A stretch of DNA of 64,000 bases from Lysobacter solisilvae (GTDB lineage Bacteria; Pseudomonadota; Gammaproteobacteria; Xanthomonadales; Xanthomonadaceae): the NCBI RefSeq assembly GCF_016613535.2, contig NZ_CP071518.1:1736001-1800000 (forward strand), in the 5' to 3' direction. The position numbers and the translations under genes are program-made. The notes beneath the pieces were generated by a model. It ran no database searches. It saw only the letters and a list, made by a program, of their open reading frames with translations, and was not told the origin of the DNA. Shown one piece after another: positions 19,574-27,227 of this stretch. Position 1 is the stretch's first letter, and every line of letters begins with the position of its first letter.

Positions 19574-19661
19574 GTGGTCCTGATCGTGTGCGATGCCGGC
19601 GGCGCGGGTTGCGCGGCTGCGCGGCGGGCGGAAACGTGCCTGTTGGGATCTGGCCTGGGCC

Positions 19662-20519
19662 TTAGAGCTTGACGACGTCGCTGCCGTCGTCCGAGCACTG
19701 GGAGACACCGGTCTGGAACCCGTTGATCACGTTGTCGCGCGTGATGCCGGCATCGTCCGCGCAGGCGATGCCGAACAGGCTGCTGCCGGTGCCGTCGCCG
19801 ATGACGTGGTTGGCCTTCATCACCACCCGGGAGGACACCGCGTTGAAGATGCCGAAGGTGCTGCCCGCACCCAGGACGGTCAGATTGCGGATGCGGTTGC
19901 CGCGGATGCTGCCACTGGTGTTGTCCGAGGCGGAGATGCCGTAGGCCTCGCGGTCGGCACCGCTGGCCACGAACACCGAGGACACCGTGTTGTCGATCAC
20001 GTCCACGTCCATGGCGGTGACGATGCCGGCCGCCGTGGTGGAGATCGTGGAGCCGCCGGTGTCGGCGATCAGGTTGCGGCGGATCACCGAGCCGTCGCCT
20101 TCCAGGTACACGCCGGTGCCGGTGTTGCTGTTGAAGCGGTTGTCCTCGATCACGTGGCCGCCGCCGGACAGGGCCGCGCCGATGTAGAAGCCACGCACGT
20201 TGCAGTTGCGGACCACCGCGTTGAGGCGGCCGTCGGCCAGGATGCCCGTGGTCTTGGTCGCCGCGCCGGCCGACAGGCCGCCCACCTTGAAGTGGTTGCA
20301 GTCGATGGTGACGTTGTTGGTGGCGATGGTGATCGCCGCGCCGCTGGTCAACGCGGTGCTGACGTCCTGCCGAAGGCACCAGACCCCCTAGGTGCCGATC
20401 GAGACGGGCAGCGCGTCGATGAAGCCGGCGCAGTTGTCATAGCTTTCGGCGGCCGAGGCCTTGCCGGCCAGGCCGCAGGACAACAGCAGTGCAGTTGCAA
20501 ACAGATGGTGCAGTTTCAT
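19662..20519 (-). pseudogene. beta-helix paralogue 5, interrupted by an amber codon
   Basis: In-frame from the ATG at 20519 (signal peptide MKLHHLFATALLLSC) to 19664, except for one TAG at 20388-20390. All other copies have the CAG of QGVWC or a neighbour there. After the stop the frame continues normally (GVWCLRQDVSTALTSG) through the whole helix to QCSDDGSDVV. Only this one codon is wrong, so the disruption is recent, suppressed, or a sequence error. A downstream ATG (20351) could start a 229-residue product, but it would lack the signal peptide. Confidence 0.85.
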
Positions 20520-20578
20520 GGTGGTGGCGTCCCCACGCCGGGAAAGATCCACAAGCATACCGCCGTCACAGTCCGTTG

Positions 20579-20628
20579 CGTTCGTCGGTCGCTTATAACC
20601 GTTCGTCGGTCCCGGCCCGGTCGGTCCA
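20579..20628. promoter_or_regulatory. phased direct repeats upstream of paralogue 5 (gap 20520-20841)
   Basis: CGTTCGTCGGTC occurs at 20579-20590 and 20600-20611, exactly 21 bp apart (two helix turns), with a looser copy (CCCGGTCGGTCC) at 20617-20628. Between the perfect copies lies CTTATAA, which reads TTATAAG on the minus strand. The rest of the 322-bp gap holds only a GC-rich palindrome (GCGCCTGC-AG-CAGGCGC near 20806) that may end paralogue 6. Candidate operator; no regulator is identified. Confidence 0.35.
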
Positions 20629-20841
20629 TACGCGTTGGAATGGAAGGAGACCGCTGGCGACGGAGAGATGGCGCCCGGGCCGGGCGCCCTCCCGGGGAAG
20701 AACTGCAGGCGAATCAGGGACCGGTTGCCCGGGCCGATGACGCTCCGCCCGGCCGGACCAGCGCACCGCCGAGCGCCAGCCTGCTGCATCGCGGACAGTC
20801 GCGATCGCGCGCCTGCAGCAGGCGCACGCGCGGTCCGCGGA

Positions 20842-21711
20842 TCACGGCTCCAGCGTGTTCCCGCCGGCGTCGGTGCAAGCCACCAGCGGGTCGGCGAAGC
20901 CATCGATCACGTTGTCCCGGGCCCGTCCGGTCCCTTCCTCGCAGCTGATGCCGACGCCCGTCCCGGCGCCGACCAGCTGGTTGTCGACGAAGCTCACGCG
21001 CCAGGCGTCGCGGCTGTGGATCCCGTAACTGACGCCCGCGCCAGCGTGGACCAGGCCGCGGACGCGGTTGCCGCGCACGCTGGCGCCTGTGCTGTCGTGC
21101 ACCACGATGCCGTACGCGCTCGCCTCGCCCTCGGTCCCGGGCGTCGGCTCCACGCCGCTGACCGCGTTGTCGAGGATGTCGACCGTGCCCCAGGTCGAGA
21201 TGCCCACGGCCGAGGCCAGCAGGCTGGTCGAGCCGCCGGTGTCGCGCACGATGTTCCGCCGCACGATCGATTCGTCGACCAGCGCCAGGGAGATGCCGCT
21301 GTAGGTGTTGGCCTCCAGCCGGTTGTCCTCGAACAGGTGGCCGCCGCCGCCGATGAAGGAAATGCCGTCGCGGAACCCGCGGATGTTGCAGCGGCGCACC
21401 GTGGTGTTGAGCTTGCCCTGGGCTTCGATGCCACGCATGTTGGTGCCGGCGCCCCCGCCGAGCCCACCGAGCTTGAAGTCGTTGCAGTCGATGGTGACGT
21501 TGTTGGCGGTGATGTTGATCGCCACGCCGGACGTCATCGCGGTGGACAGGTCCTTGCGCAGGCACCACACGCCCTGGCTGGACACGGTGGTCGGCACCGA
21601 ATCGATGAAGCCGGCGCAGTTGTCGTAGCTTTCGGCGGCGCCTGCAGTGGGCGCGGCGAGGGCCAGGCAGGCAAGGGCGAGCAGGGTCGTGGCGTGGCGG
21701 GTGTTGATCAT
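20842..21711 (-). CDS. secreted right-handed beta-helix protein, paralogue 6
   Basis: 289 residues. The signal peptide is MINTRHATTLLALACLALAA, cut after AGA. The mature part is AESYDNCAGFIDSVP, then QGVWCLRKDLSTAMTSG, NNVTIDCNDFKLGG, RRCNIRGFRDGIS, GGHLFEDNRLEAN, VRRNIVRDTGGS and VACTDAGGN near the end. It is intact and close to the family consensus. It lies between the two broken copies (5 and 7), so gene conversion between neighbours would be possible. Confidence 0.85.
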   Translation of the reverse strand: MINTRHATTLLALACLALAAPTAGAAESYDNCAGFIDSVPTTVSSQGVWCLRKDLSTAMTSGVAINITANNVTIDCNDFKLGGLGGGAGTNMRGIEAQGKLNTTVRRCNIRGFRDGISFIGGGGHLFEDNRLEANTYSGISLALVDESIVRRNIVRDTGGSTSLLASAVGISTWGTVDILDNAVSGVEPTPGTEGEASAYGIVVHDSTGASVRGNRVRGLVHAGAGVSYGIHSRDAWRVSFVDNQLVGAGTGVGISCEEGTGRARDNVIDGFADPLVACTDAGGNTLEP

Positions 21712-21893
21712 CGTGGCGCCTCCAGGGCGCGGCGGGGTCGAAGGATCCGGGTCGTGCGGCCCGGCCAGGAGTTGCTCATCCCGGCAGGGCGCCGACGCGC
21801 GCGCCCCACCTACGCGCAGGCGGGGCGCGGCGATCCTACATGAACGCCGCGCGGGTTCCGGGTCGGTCCGGCGCCGCCGCCGCGGCCGTCAAC

Positions 21894-22737
21894 TCACCAC
21901 CAGTCGTTGCCGCCGGAGTTGCGGCAGGCGTTCATGCCCGTCCCGAAGCCGGTGATCGTGTTGCCGGCGCAGAAGGTATCGGTGGCGCCGAAGCCCATGA
22001 TCCCGATGCCCGCCTGGGCCGGTTGATTGGCGATGCGGTTGTCCGCCACCGCCACGCGGGTCACGTTGACGAAGATGCCGTAGGTGAGGCCGCCGCTGCC
22101 CGGCACCAGTTCGCGCACCTGGTTGCCGCGCACCTCGGTGCCGGCGCCGAACGCGGAGATGCCCGTCGTGGTGCCGCCGGCGACCGCGGAGAACGCGCCC
22201 ACCACGGTGTTGTCGATGATGTCGCCCTCCGCGACGATCGCCGCGGTGGAATAGGGTCCGCCGCCGGTGTCGAACACGCGGTTGCGCTGCACCAGGTTGG
22301 CCGTGTTGGTGCCGTAGCGGATCGCCAGCGCGGTGCCCAGGTTCTGGTCGAAGCGGTTGTCCTCGACCACGTGCCCGCCGCCGCCCGACAGGAACAGGCC
22401 GATGAAGAAGCCGCGGATGTTGCAGTGACGCACCGTGGCATTGAGGCGATCGCTGGCATACACGCCCCATGCGGTGGACGCCGGGCCCGCGGCCAGTCCG
22501 CCCAGCTTGAACCCGTTGCAGTCGAGGGTGACGTTGTTGGCCGCGATGACGACGGCATTGCCACTGGTCATCGCCGTGCTCAGGTCCCTGCGCATGCACC
22601 ACACCCTGCTGGGAGATGTAGGCCGGCAGCGATTCGATGAAGCCGGTGCAGTTGTCGTAGCTCTCGGCGGCGGCTGCGGGACGCGCGTGCAGCGCGAGGA
22701 GCAGGCCCAGGGCGGCGAGCAGGTGGCGGATCGTCAT
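21894..22737 (-). pseudogene. beta-helix paralogue 7, frameshifted by a 2-base deletion
   Basis: From the ATG at 22737 the signal peptide and AESYDNCTGFIESLPAYI are in one frame as far as QQGV; from there the sense continues in another frame as WCMRRDLSTAMTSG and on to the C-terminus ACRNSGGNDWW at 21894. The intact copies read GGT GTG TGG TGC; here the DNA is GGTGTGGTGC (about 22597-22608), so one TG of a GTGTG run is missing. This lies within five codons of the amber codon in paralogue 5. Everything else is well preserved. Confidence 0.85.
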
Positions 22738-22956
22738 GGAAGCTCCGGAGAGAAGAAGGGACTCGGCGCGGAATGTGGCCGCGCCTCCCGCTCTTTTACG
22801 CGCTTGCGCCCCCATTCCGGCCGCGGCGTGCCGGTGGCGCGCGCCCCGGAGGCGTTCGTCCGGCTGGACGGTCGCCGCCCCGGCGGGGAAGCACGGGCCC
22901 ATCGTCAACGCGAGCCCTGCGACGCTACGGCGGGCCCGACACGCGCCCGATACCGC

Positions 22957-23826
22957 TCAGGGCACCGCCACGTTGCCGAAACTCTGCGTGCACCCGCTGT
23001 ACGACGTCGCGTAGCCGCTGACCACGTTGCGGCTGCACGCCATCTCCACCCCGGACGCGCGGATGCCGATGCCCGCGCTGCCGCCGGTGCCGGCGACCGT
23101 GTTGTCCACCACGGTGGCCGGCCAAGACGGCACGAACGCGACGGCCGCGATGCCGGACGCGTTGGCGTCGCCCATCACGCCGAGCACGCTGTTGCCGCGG
23201 GCCTCCAGGGCGTAGGCCCTCAGCTTGATGCCGACGACCTCCACCGGCGAGGGGCCGGCCACGAACACGTTGTCCACCCGGTTGCCGCTGATGTCCGCTT
23301 CGGCCGTGATCCCGTAGGCGACGGCCTCGCGCGCGTGTCCGCCCGTGTCGAACACGTCGTTCCGGCGGACGCGGTGGTCCGCCCCCGTGGTGGCGATGCC
23401 GGCCACCAGGTTCTGGTCGAGCCGGTTGTCCTCGACCAGGTGCCGCTGCCCGCTCAGGTTGATCCCGGTGTGGAAGCCGCGCAGGCTGCAATGGCGCACG
23501 GTGATGTTGCTGGTGCGTTCGTTGGCGAAGATGCCGACCGCCATCGAAGCCGGCCCGGCGGCCATGCCGCCGATCTTCAGGTCGTTGCAGTCGATCACGA
23601 CGTCGTTGGCCGCCACCGTGACCGCGGCCCCGCTCGTGATCGCGGTGGACAGGTTGGACCGCAGGCACCAGATGCCGGGTGCGCTGATGGTGGCCGGCAG
23701 CGCGTCGACGAAGCCGGTGCACGAATCCAGGGACTCGGCTGCGGCCGCGGCGAGAGGCAGGGTCGCGCATGCGAACAGGGCAATGCTGCGGGCAAACGCA
23801 TTCGTTCTGGCGTCTGTGGTTTTCAT
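22957..23826 (-). CDS. secreted right-handed beta-helix protein, paralogue 8
   Basis: 289 residues from the ATG at 23826, which overlaps the TGA of paralogue 9 (ATGA), so its translation is coupled to that gene. The signal peptide is followed by AESLDSCTGFVDALP and PGIWCLRSNLSTAITSG, a more divergent N-terminus. The helix ladder (VIDCNDLKIGG, RHCSLRGFHTGINL, RHLVEDNRLDQN) and the late Cys (SGCTQSFGN) are kept. Confidence 0.83.
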   Translation of the reverse strand: MKTTDARTNAFARSIALFACATLPLAAAAAESLDSCTGFVDALPATISAPGIWCLRSNLSTAITSGAAVTVAANDVVIDCNDLKIGGMAAGPASMAVGIFANERTSNITVRHCSLRGFHTGINLSGQRHLVEDNRLDQNLVAGIATTGADHRVRRNDVFDTGGHAREAVAYGITAEADISGNRVDNVFVAGPSPVEVVGIKLRAYALEARGNSVLGVMGDANASGIAAVAFVPSWPATVVDNTVAGTGGSAGIGIRASGVEMACSRNVVSGYATSYSGCTQSFGNVAVP

Positions 23827-24650
23827 TGCAGCAGGTTCTCCGGCGCGTAAGCGCAACCTTCCAGGGGGATCCGCCATCGGGTCAGCGTATTGCCACGGCA
23901 CAGCGCGCCGGGTTCGGCCCGGATGCCGTGGATATTCCACGACGATCCCATAAGGCGGTTGTCCATGGCGATCTGGTTGGCAGCACCCAGCCAGAGGCCG
24001 ACGCTGTATCCGTCAGCAGACTGGCTGACCCTCCGCACCAGGTTGCCCCGCGCTTTCGAGCCAACCCCCAGGAGCTCGATCCCGATGCCGGCATAGTCTT
24101 CGTAACCTGCCCACACTCCGGACACGGTGTTGTCGACGGCGTCGCCCGCCACCAGGATGCCAACGGCGTTCGTGACGTCATCGCCGGATCCGGTATCGGT
24201 CACCAGGTTGCGCTGCACGAGGTTGTGCGCACCGTCGACACCGATGCCGAGGACGCCGGAACGCTCGATCCGGTTGTCTTCCACGCGGTGGGCGCCGCCG
24301 TCGATGCCGGTGGCCAGGACGCCGATATAGAACCCTCGCACGGTGCAGTGGCGCACCGTTGCGTTAAGGCGGTCGGTAATGCGCACGCCGTAAATGGCCC
24401 GGTCGGTCGAGATGACCGCGTGGTCGTTGCAGTCGAGGGTCACGTTGTTGGCCGCGATGGTGATGGCGGCGCCGGACGTGAGCGCCGTGGACAGGTTGCG
24501 GTCCAGGCACCACACGCCCTGCGTGGCGATCGTGGCCGGCAGCGAAGTGACGAAGCCGGTGCAGCCGCTGCGGCTTTCGGCCGCATGGGCGGACGGCCAG
24601 GGCGACACCAGGCCACCGAGTACCAGCAGCACAAGTACGGGTCGGTTCAT
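23823..24650 (-). CDS. secreted right-handed beta-helix protein, paralogue 9
   Basis: 275 residues, the shortest and most divergent copy. The signal peptide is MNRPVLVLLVLGGL to AHA, then AESRSGCTGFVTSLP, QGVWCLDRNLSTALTSG, NNVTLDCNDHAVI and a C-terminal EGCAYAPEN. It is the first gene of a two-gene unit with paralogue 8 (four-base overlap). Its start faces the T2SS operon (gspE on the opposite strand, 228 bp away). This links the array physically to a secretion system suited to folded, disulfide-containing proteins. Confidence 0.83.
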   Translation of the reverse strand: MNRPVLVLLVLGGLVSPWPSAHAAESRSGCTGFVTSLPATIATQGVWCLDRNLSTALTSGAAITIAANNVTLDCNDHAVISTDRAIYGVRITDRLNATVRHCTVRGFYIGVLATGIDGGAHRVEDNRIERSGVLGIGVDGAHNLVQRNLVTDTGSGDDVTNAVGILVAGDAVDNTVSGVWAGYEDYAGIGIELLGVGSKARGNLVRRVSQSADGYSVGLWLGAANQIAMDNRLMGSSWNIHGIRAEPGALCRGNTLTRWRIPLEGCAYAPENLLQ

Positions 24651-24878
24651 TGCGCCCCCTGACGCGGATCCGGACTGGCGAATCTATCGGGTCGGTGGCG
24701 GGCTGTCGCGGTCCGGACCATTCAGCAAAGTCAGCGGCCCAAGTGCCGTGACCCGCGGCTGGGACGATCTGACCATGACGCATACGGCGGTCACCCCGGC
24801 CGCCGGCCTGCCGCCCCCGCACCCGGGCTGATAAAGTCCCGGTCTTGCCGAATCGGGCGTGCTGCCGGGCTGGATCGC
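24651..24878. other. divergent intergenic region, beta-helix array / T2SS operon
   Basis: 228 bp that must hold the promoters of both the paralogue 9-8 unit (minus) and gspE (plus). No clear -10/-35 pair or operator is visible by eye; short open frames here have no coding character. Confidence 0.5.
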
Positions 24879-26597
24879 GTGAACGCAGTAGTCAACGACA
24901 CCACCATCGACCCCGGCGCGGACGAGCGCATCGTCAACGCGCTGCTGGAAAAGGGCCGCCTCAAGGAGGCCGACCTCGGCCGCGCGCGCCGCCTGCAGGA
25001 AGAGTCCGGCGGCAGCCTGCTGGGCCTGCTGTCGCGGCTGGGCCTGGTCTCCGAGCGCGACCACGCCGAGACCGTCGCCGCCGTGCTCGACCTGCCGCTG
25101 GTCAGCGCCAAGGACGCCCCCGAGCTGCCGCCCGAAGGCGTCAGCCTCACCCTGCGCTTCATGAAACAGTTCCATGTCTGCCCGGTCGCCGAGACCGAGC
25201 GCAGCGTGGACGTGCTGATGGCCGACCCGCAGGACAGCTACACCCTCGACGCCGTGCGCCTGGCCACCGGCCGCGAGGTCCACCCACGGGTGGCCCTGCG
25301 CTCGGAGATCGAGGACCTGATCGAACGCTGGTTCGGCCAGGGCCGCAGCGCGATGGGCGCGATCGTGGAGACCGCCGAAGGCGAGGGCAGCGGCGAGTTC
25401 GAGGACGTCGAGCACCTGCGCGACCTGGCCTCCGAGGCGCCGGTCATCCGCCTGGTCAACCTGGTCATCCAGCGCGCGGTCGAACTGCGCGCCTCCGACA
25501 TCCACATCGAGCCCTTCGAGAACCGCCTGAAGGTGCGCTACCGCATCGACGGCGTGCTGGAAGAAGGCGAGAGCCCGCCGGCCAACCTCACCGCGGCGGT
25601 GATCTCGCGCATCAAGATCATGGCCAAGCTCAACATCGCCGAGCGCCGCCTGCCGCAGGACGGCCGCATCATGCTGCGCGTGCAGGGCAAGGAACTGGAC
25701 TTGCGCGTGTCCACCGTGCCCACCTCGCACGGCGAATCGGTGGTGATGCGCCTGCTCGACCGCGAGACGGTCGTGTTCGATTTCCACAAGCTGGGCTTCA
25801 CCGACAACTTCCTGCCGCAGTTCCAGCACGTGCTCGACCAGCCGCACGGCATCCTGCTGGTTACCGGCCCTACCGGTTCGGGCAAGACCACCACGCTCTA
25901 CACCGCGCTGTCCAAGCTCAACACCCCCGACGTCAAGATCATCACCGTCGAGGATCCGGTCGAATACCAGATCGAAGGCATCAACCAGATCCAGGCCAAG
26001 CCGCAGATCGGCCTGGACTTCACGCACGCGCTGCGGTCGATCGTCCGCCAGGACCCGGACATCATCATGATCGGCGAAATGCGCGACCTGGAGACCTGCC
26101 GCATCGCGATCCAGTCCGCGCTCACCGGCCACCTGGTGCTGTCCACGCTGCACACCAACAACGCCGCTGGCGGCATCACCCGCCTGCTCGACATGGGCGT
26201 GGAGGACTACCTGCTGACCTCCACCATCAACGGCATCCTCGCCCAGCGCCTGGTGCGCCGCCTGGAGCCGACGCACGCCGAGCAGTACCCGGCCTCGCCG
26301 GAGGAGATCGAGAAATTCGGCCTGCGCCGCTACCAGCCCGAGGGCGAGATCTTCCTCTACCGCCCGCGCGGCTCGGCCCTCGCCCCGACCGGCTACCTGG
26401 GCCGCACCACGATCATGGAATTCCTCGTCATGAACGACGAACTGCGCCGCGCCGTCATGCGCCACGCCGGCATGGGCGAGATCGAACAGATCGCCCGCCA
26501 GGGCGGCATGCGCACCATGTACGAGGACGGCATCATCAAGGCGATGATGGGCGAGACGACCATCGAGGAAGTGCTGCGGGTGACGGAGGATGCGTAA
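24879..26597 (+). CDS. gspE: type II secretion ATPase GspE (XpsE)
   Basis: 572 residues from a GTG. It is the cytoplasmic motor of T2SS. The N-terminal GspE domains (ERIVNALLEKGRLKEADLGRA, ETVAAVLDLPLVSAKD) bind GspL. The C-terminal ATPase has Walker A GPTGSGKTTTLYTAL (about residues 328-342), the Asp box (VEDPVEYQIEG), Walker B (RQDPDIIMIGEMRD) and the His box (TGHLVLSTLHTNNA). The zinc CxxC pair usual between the His box and the C-terminus is missing: LVRRLEPTHAEQYPASPEE is followed by no Cys. It begins the xps-order operon, but gspF follows only after 630 bp because of an insertion. Confidence 0.95.
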   Translation: MNAVVNDTTIDPGADERIVNALLEKGRLKEADLGRARRLQEESGGSLLGLLSRLGLVSERDHAETVAAVLDLPLVSAKDAPELPPEGVSLTLRFMKQFHVCPVAETERSVDVLMADPQDSYTLDAVRLATGREVHPRVALRSEIEDLIERWFGQGRSAMGAIVETAEGEGSGEFEDVEHLRDLASEAPVIRLVNLVIQRAVELRASDIHIEPFENRLKVRYRIDGVLEEGESPPANLTAAVISRIKIMAKLNIAERRLPQDGRIMLRVQGKELDLRVSTVPTSHGESVVMRLLDRETVVFDFHKLGFTDNFLPQFQHVLDQPHGILLVTGPTGSGKTTTLYTALSKLNTPDVKIITVEDPVEYQIEGINQIQAKPQIGLDFTHALRSIVRQDPDIIMIGEMRDLETCRIAIQSALTGHLVLSTLHTNNAAGGITRLLDMGVEDYLLTSTINGILAQRLVRRLEPTHAEQYPASPEEIEKFGLRRYQPEGEIFLYRPRGSALAPTGYLGRTTIMEFLVMNDELRRAVMRHAGMGEIEQIARQGGMRTMYEDGIIKAMMGETTIEEVLRVTEDA

Positions 26598-26623
26598 GGA
26601 CGGGCTTCGTCATTCCTCCTTGA

Positions 26624-26782
26624 TCGCGAGGCTCTGAAGCAGGAAATCCAAATAATGAATCGTCATTCCCGCGAAGGCGGGAATCCAGCGCCTTGGAGCC
26701 CACTGTGTCGCGAGGTTCTGAAACTCGGATCAAGTAACAAATCGTCATTCCCGCGAACGCGGGAAGCCAGCGCCTTGGAGCC
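26624..26782. repeat. two direct copies of a ~77-bp unit, each with a REP hairpin
   Basis: Units at 26624-26700 and 26708-26782 both run from TCGCGAGG(C/T)TCTGAA to CGCCTTGGAGCC. Both contain the REP hairpin CGTCATTCCCGCGAA(G/C)GCGGGAA (26661-26690 and 26743-26772), a palindrome common in this bacterial family. They sit immediately 5' of the GIY-YIG gene, inside what should be the gspE-gspF junction. Confidence 0.88.
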
Positions 26783-26787
26783 TTGTC

Positions 26788-27081
26788 ATGGAACGACAGC
26801 CCGCGGTGTACGTCCTGGCCAATGGCCGGAACGGCACCCTGTACATCGGAGTCACAAGCGACCTGGTCGCCAGGGTCTGGCAACATCGCAACCACGTGGT
26901 TGACGGCTTCACGAAGCAGCACGGCATCGGTGCGCTGGTGTGGTACGAACTGCACGCTACGATGGATTCAGCCATAACGCGGGAAAAAAGGCTCAAGAAG
27001 TGGCGCCGGGCGTGGAAGATTGACCTGGTTGAACAGACCAATCCATATTGGCGCGATCTTTGGCCGGACATCGTTGGTTAG
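26788..27081 (+). CDS. GIY-YIG domain protein (UPF0213/YhbQ-like)
   Basis: 97 residues, the full length of the minimal single-domain family. The first strand reads VYVLANGRNGTLYIGVTSDL (GIY-YIG as VYV..LYIG), followed by the catalytic-type Arg in VARVWQHRNH and the Glu of ITREKRLKKW; NPYWRDLW closes it. Family members are nuclease-fold proteins, mostly of unknown role. It is bounded by REP hairpins on both sides and splits the T2SS operon, so it looks like part of an inserted unit. An ATG five bases after the repeat is the only good start. Confidence 0.85.
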   Translation: MERQPAVYVLANGRNGTLYIGVTSDLVARVWQHRNHVVDGFTKQHGIGALVWYELHATMDSAITREKRLKKWRRAWKIDLVEQTNPYWRDLWPDIVG

Positions 27082-27089
27082 ACGGAAGT

Positions 27090-27119
27090 CGCTGGATTCC
27101 CGCGTTCGCGGGAATGACG
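27090..27119. repeat. REP hairpin in inverted orientation 3' of the GIY-YIG gene
   Basis: CGCTGGATTCCCGCGTTCGC continuing to GGGAATGACG is the reverse complement of the two REPs at 26661 and 26743. The GIY-YIG gene is thus enclosed by inverted REP copies, eight bases from its stop codon. Confidence 0.9.
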
Positions 27120-27227
27120 AGCAAAGAGGAAGGGCATTCGTGCCGGAGCAGTCCCGAGCTGAAGAACTCCCGAGCCAAGTCACTCCGAGCCAGACGCCAA
27201 GCCAGCACAACCCCACCCCGGACCCCC

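Noticed and set aside
10037..24662. Series of long plus-strand frames opposite the beta-helix genes
   Set aside because: Each mirrors a minus-strand gene that has a signal peptide and conserved cysteines; the plus frames are H/A/V/D-rich shadows.
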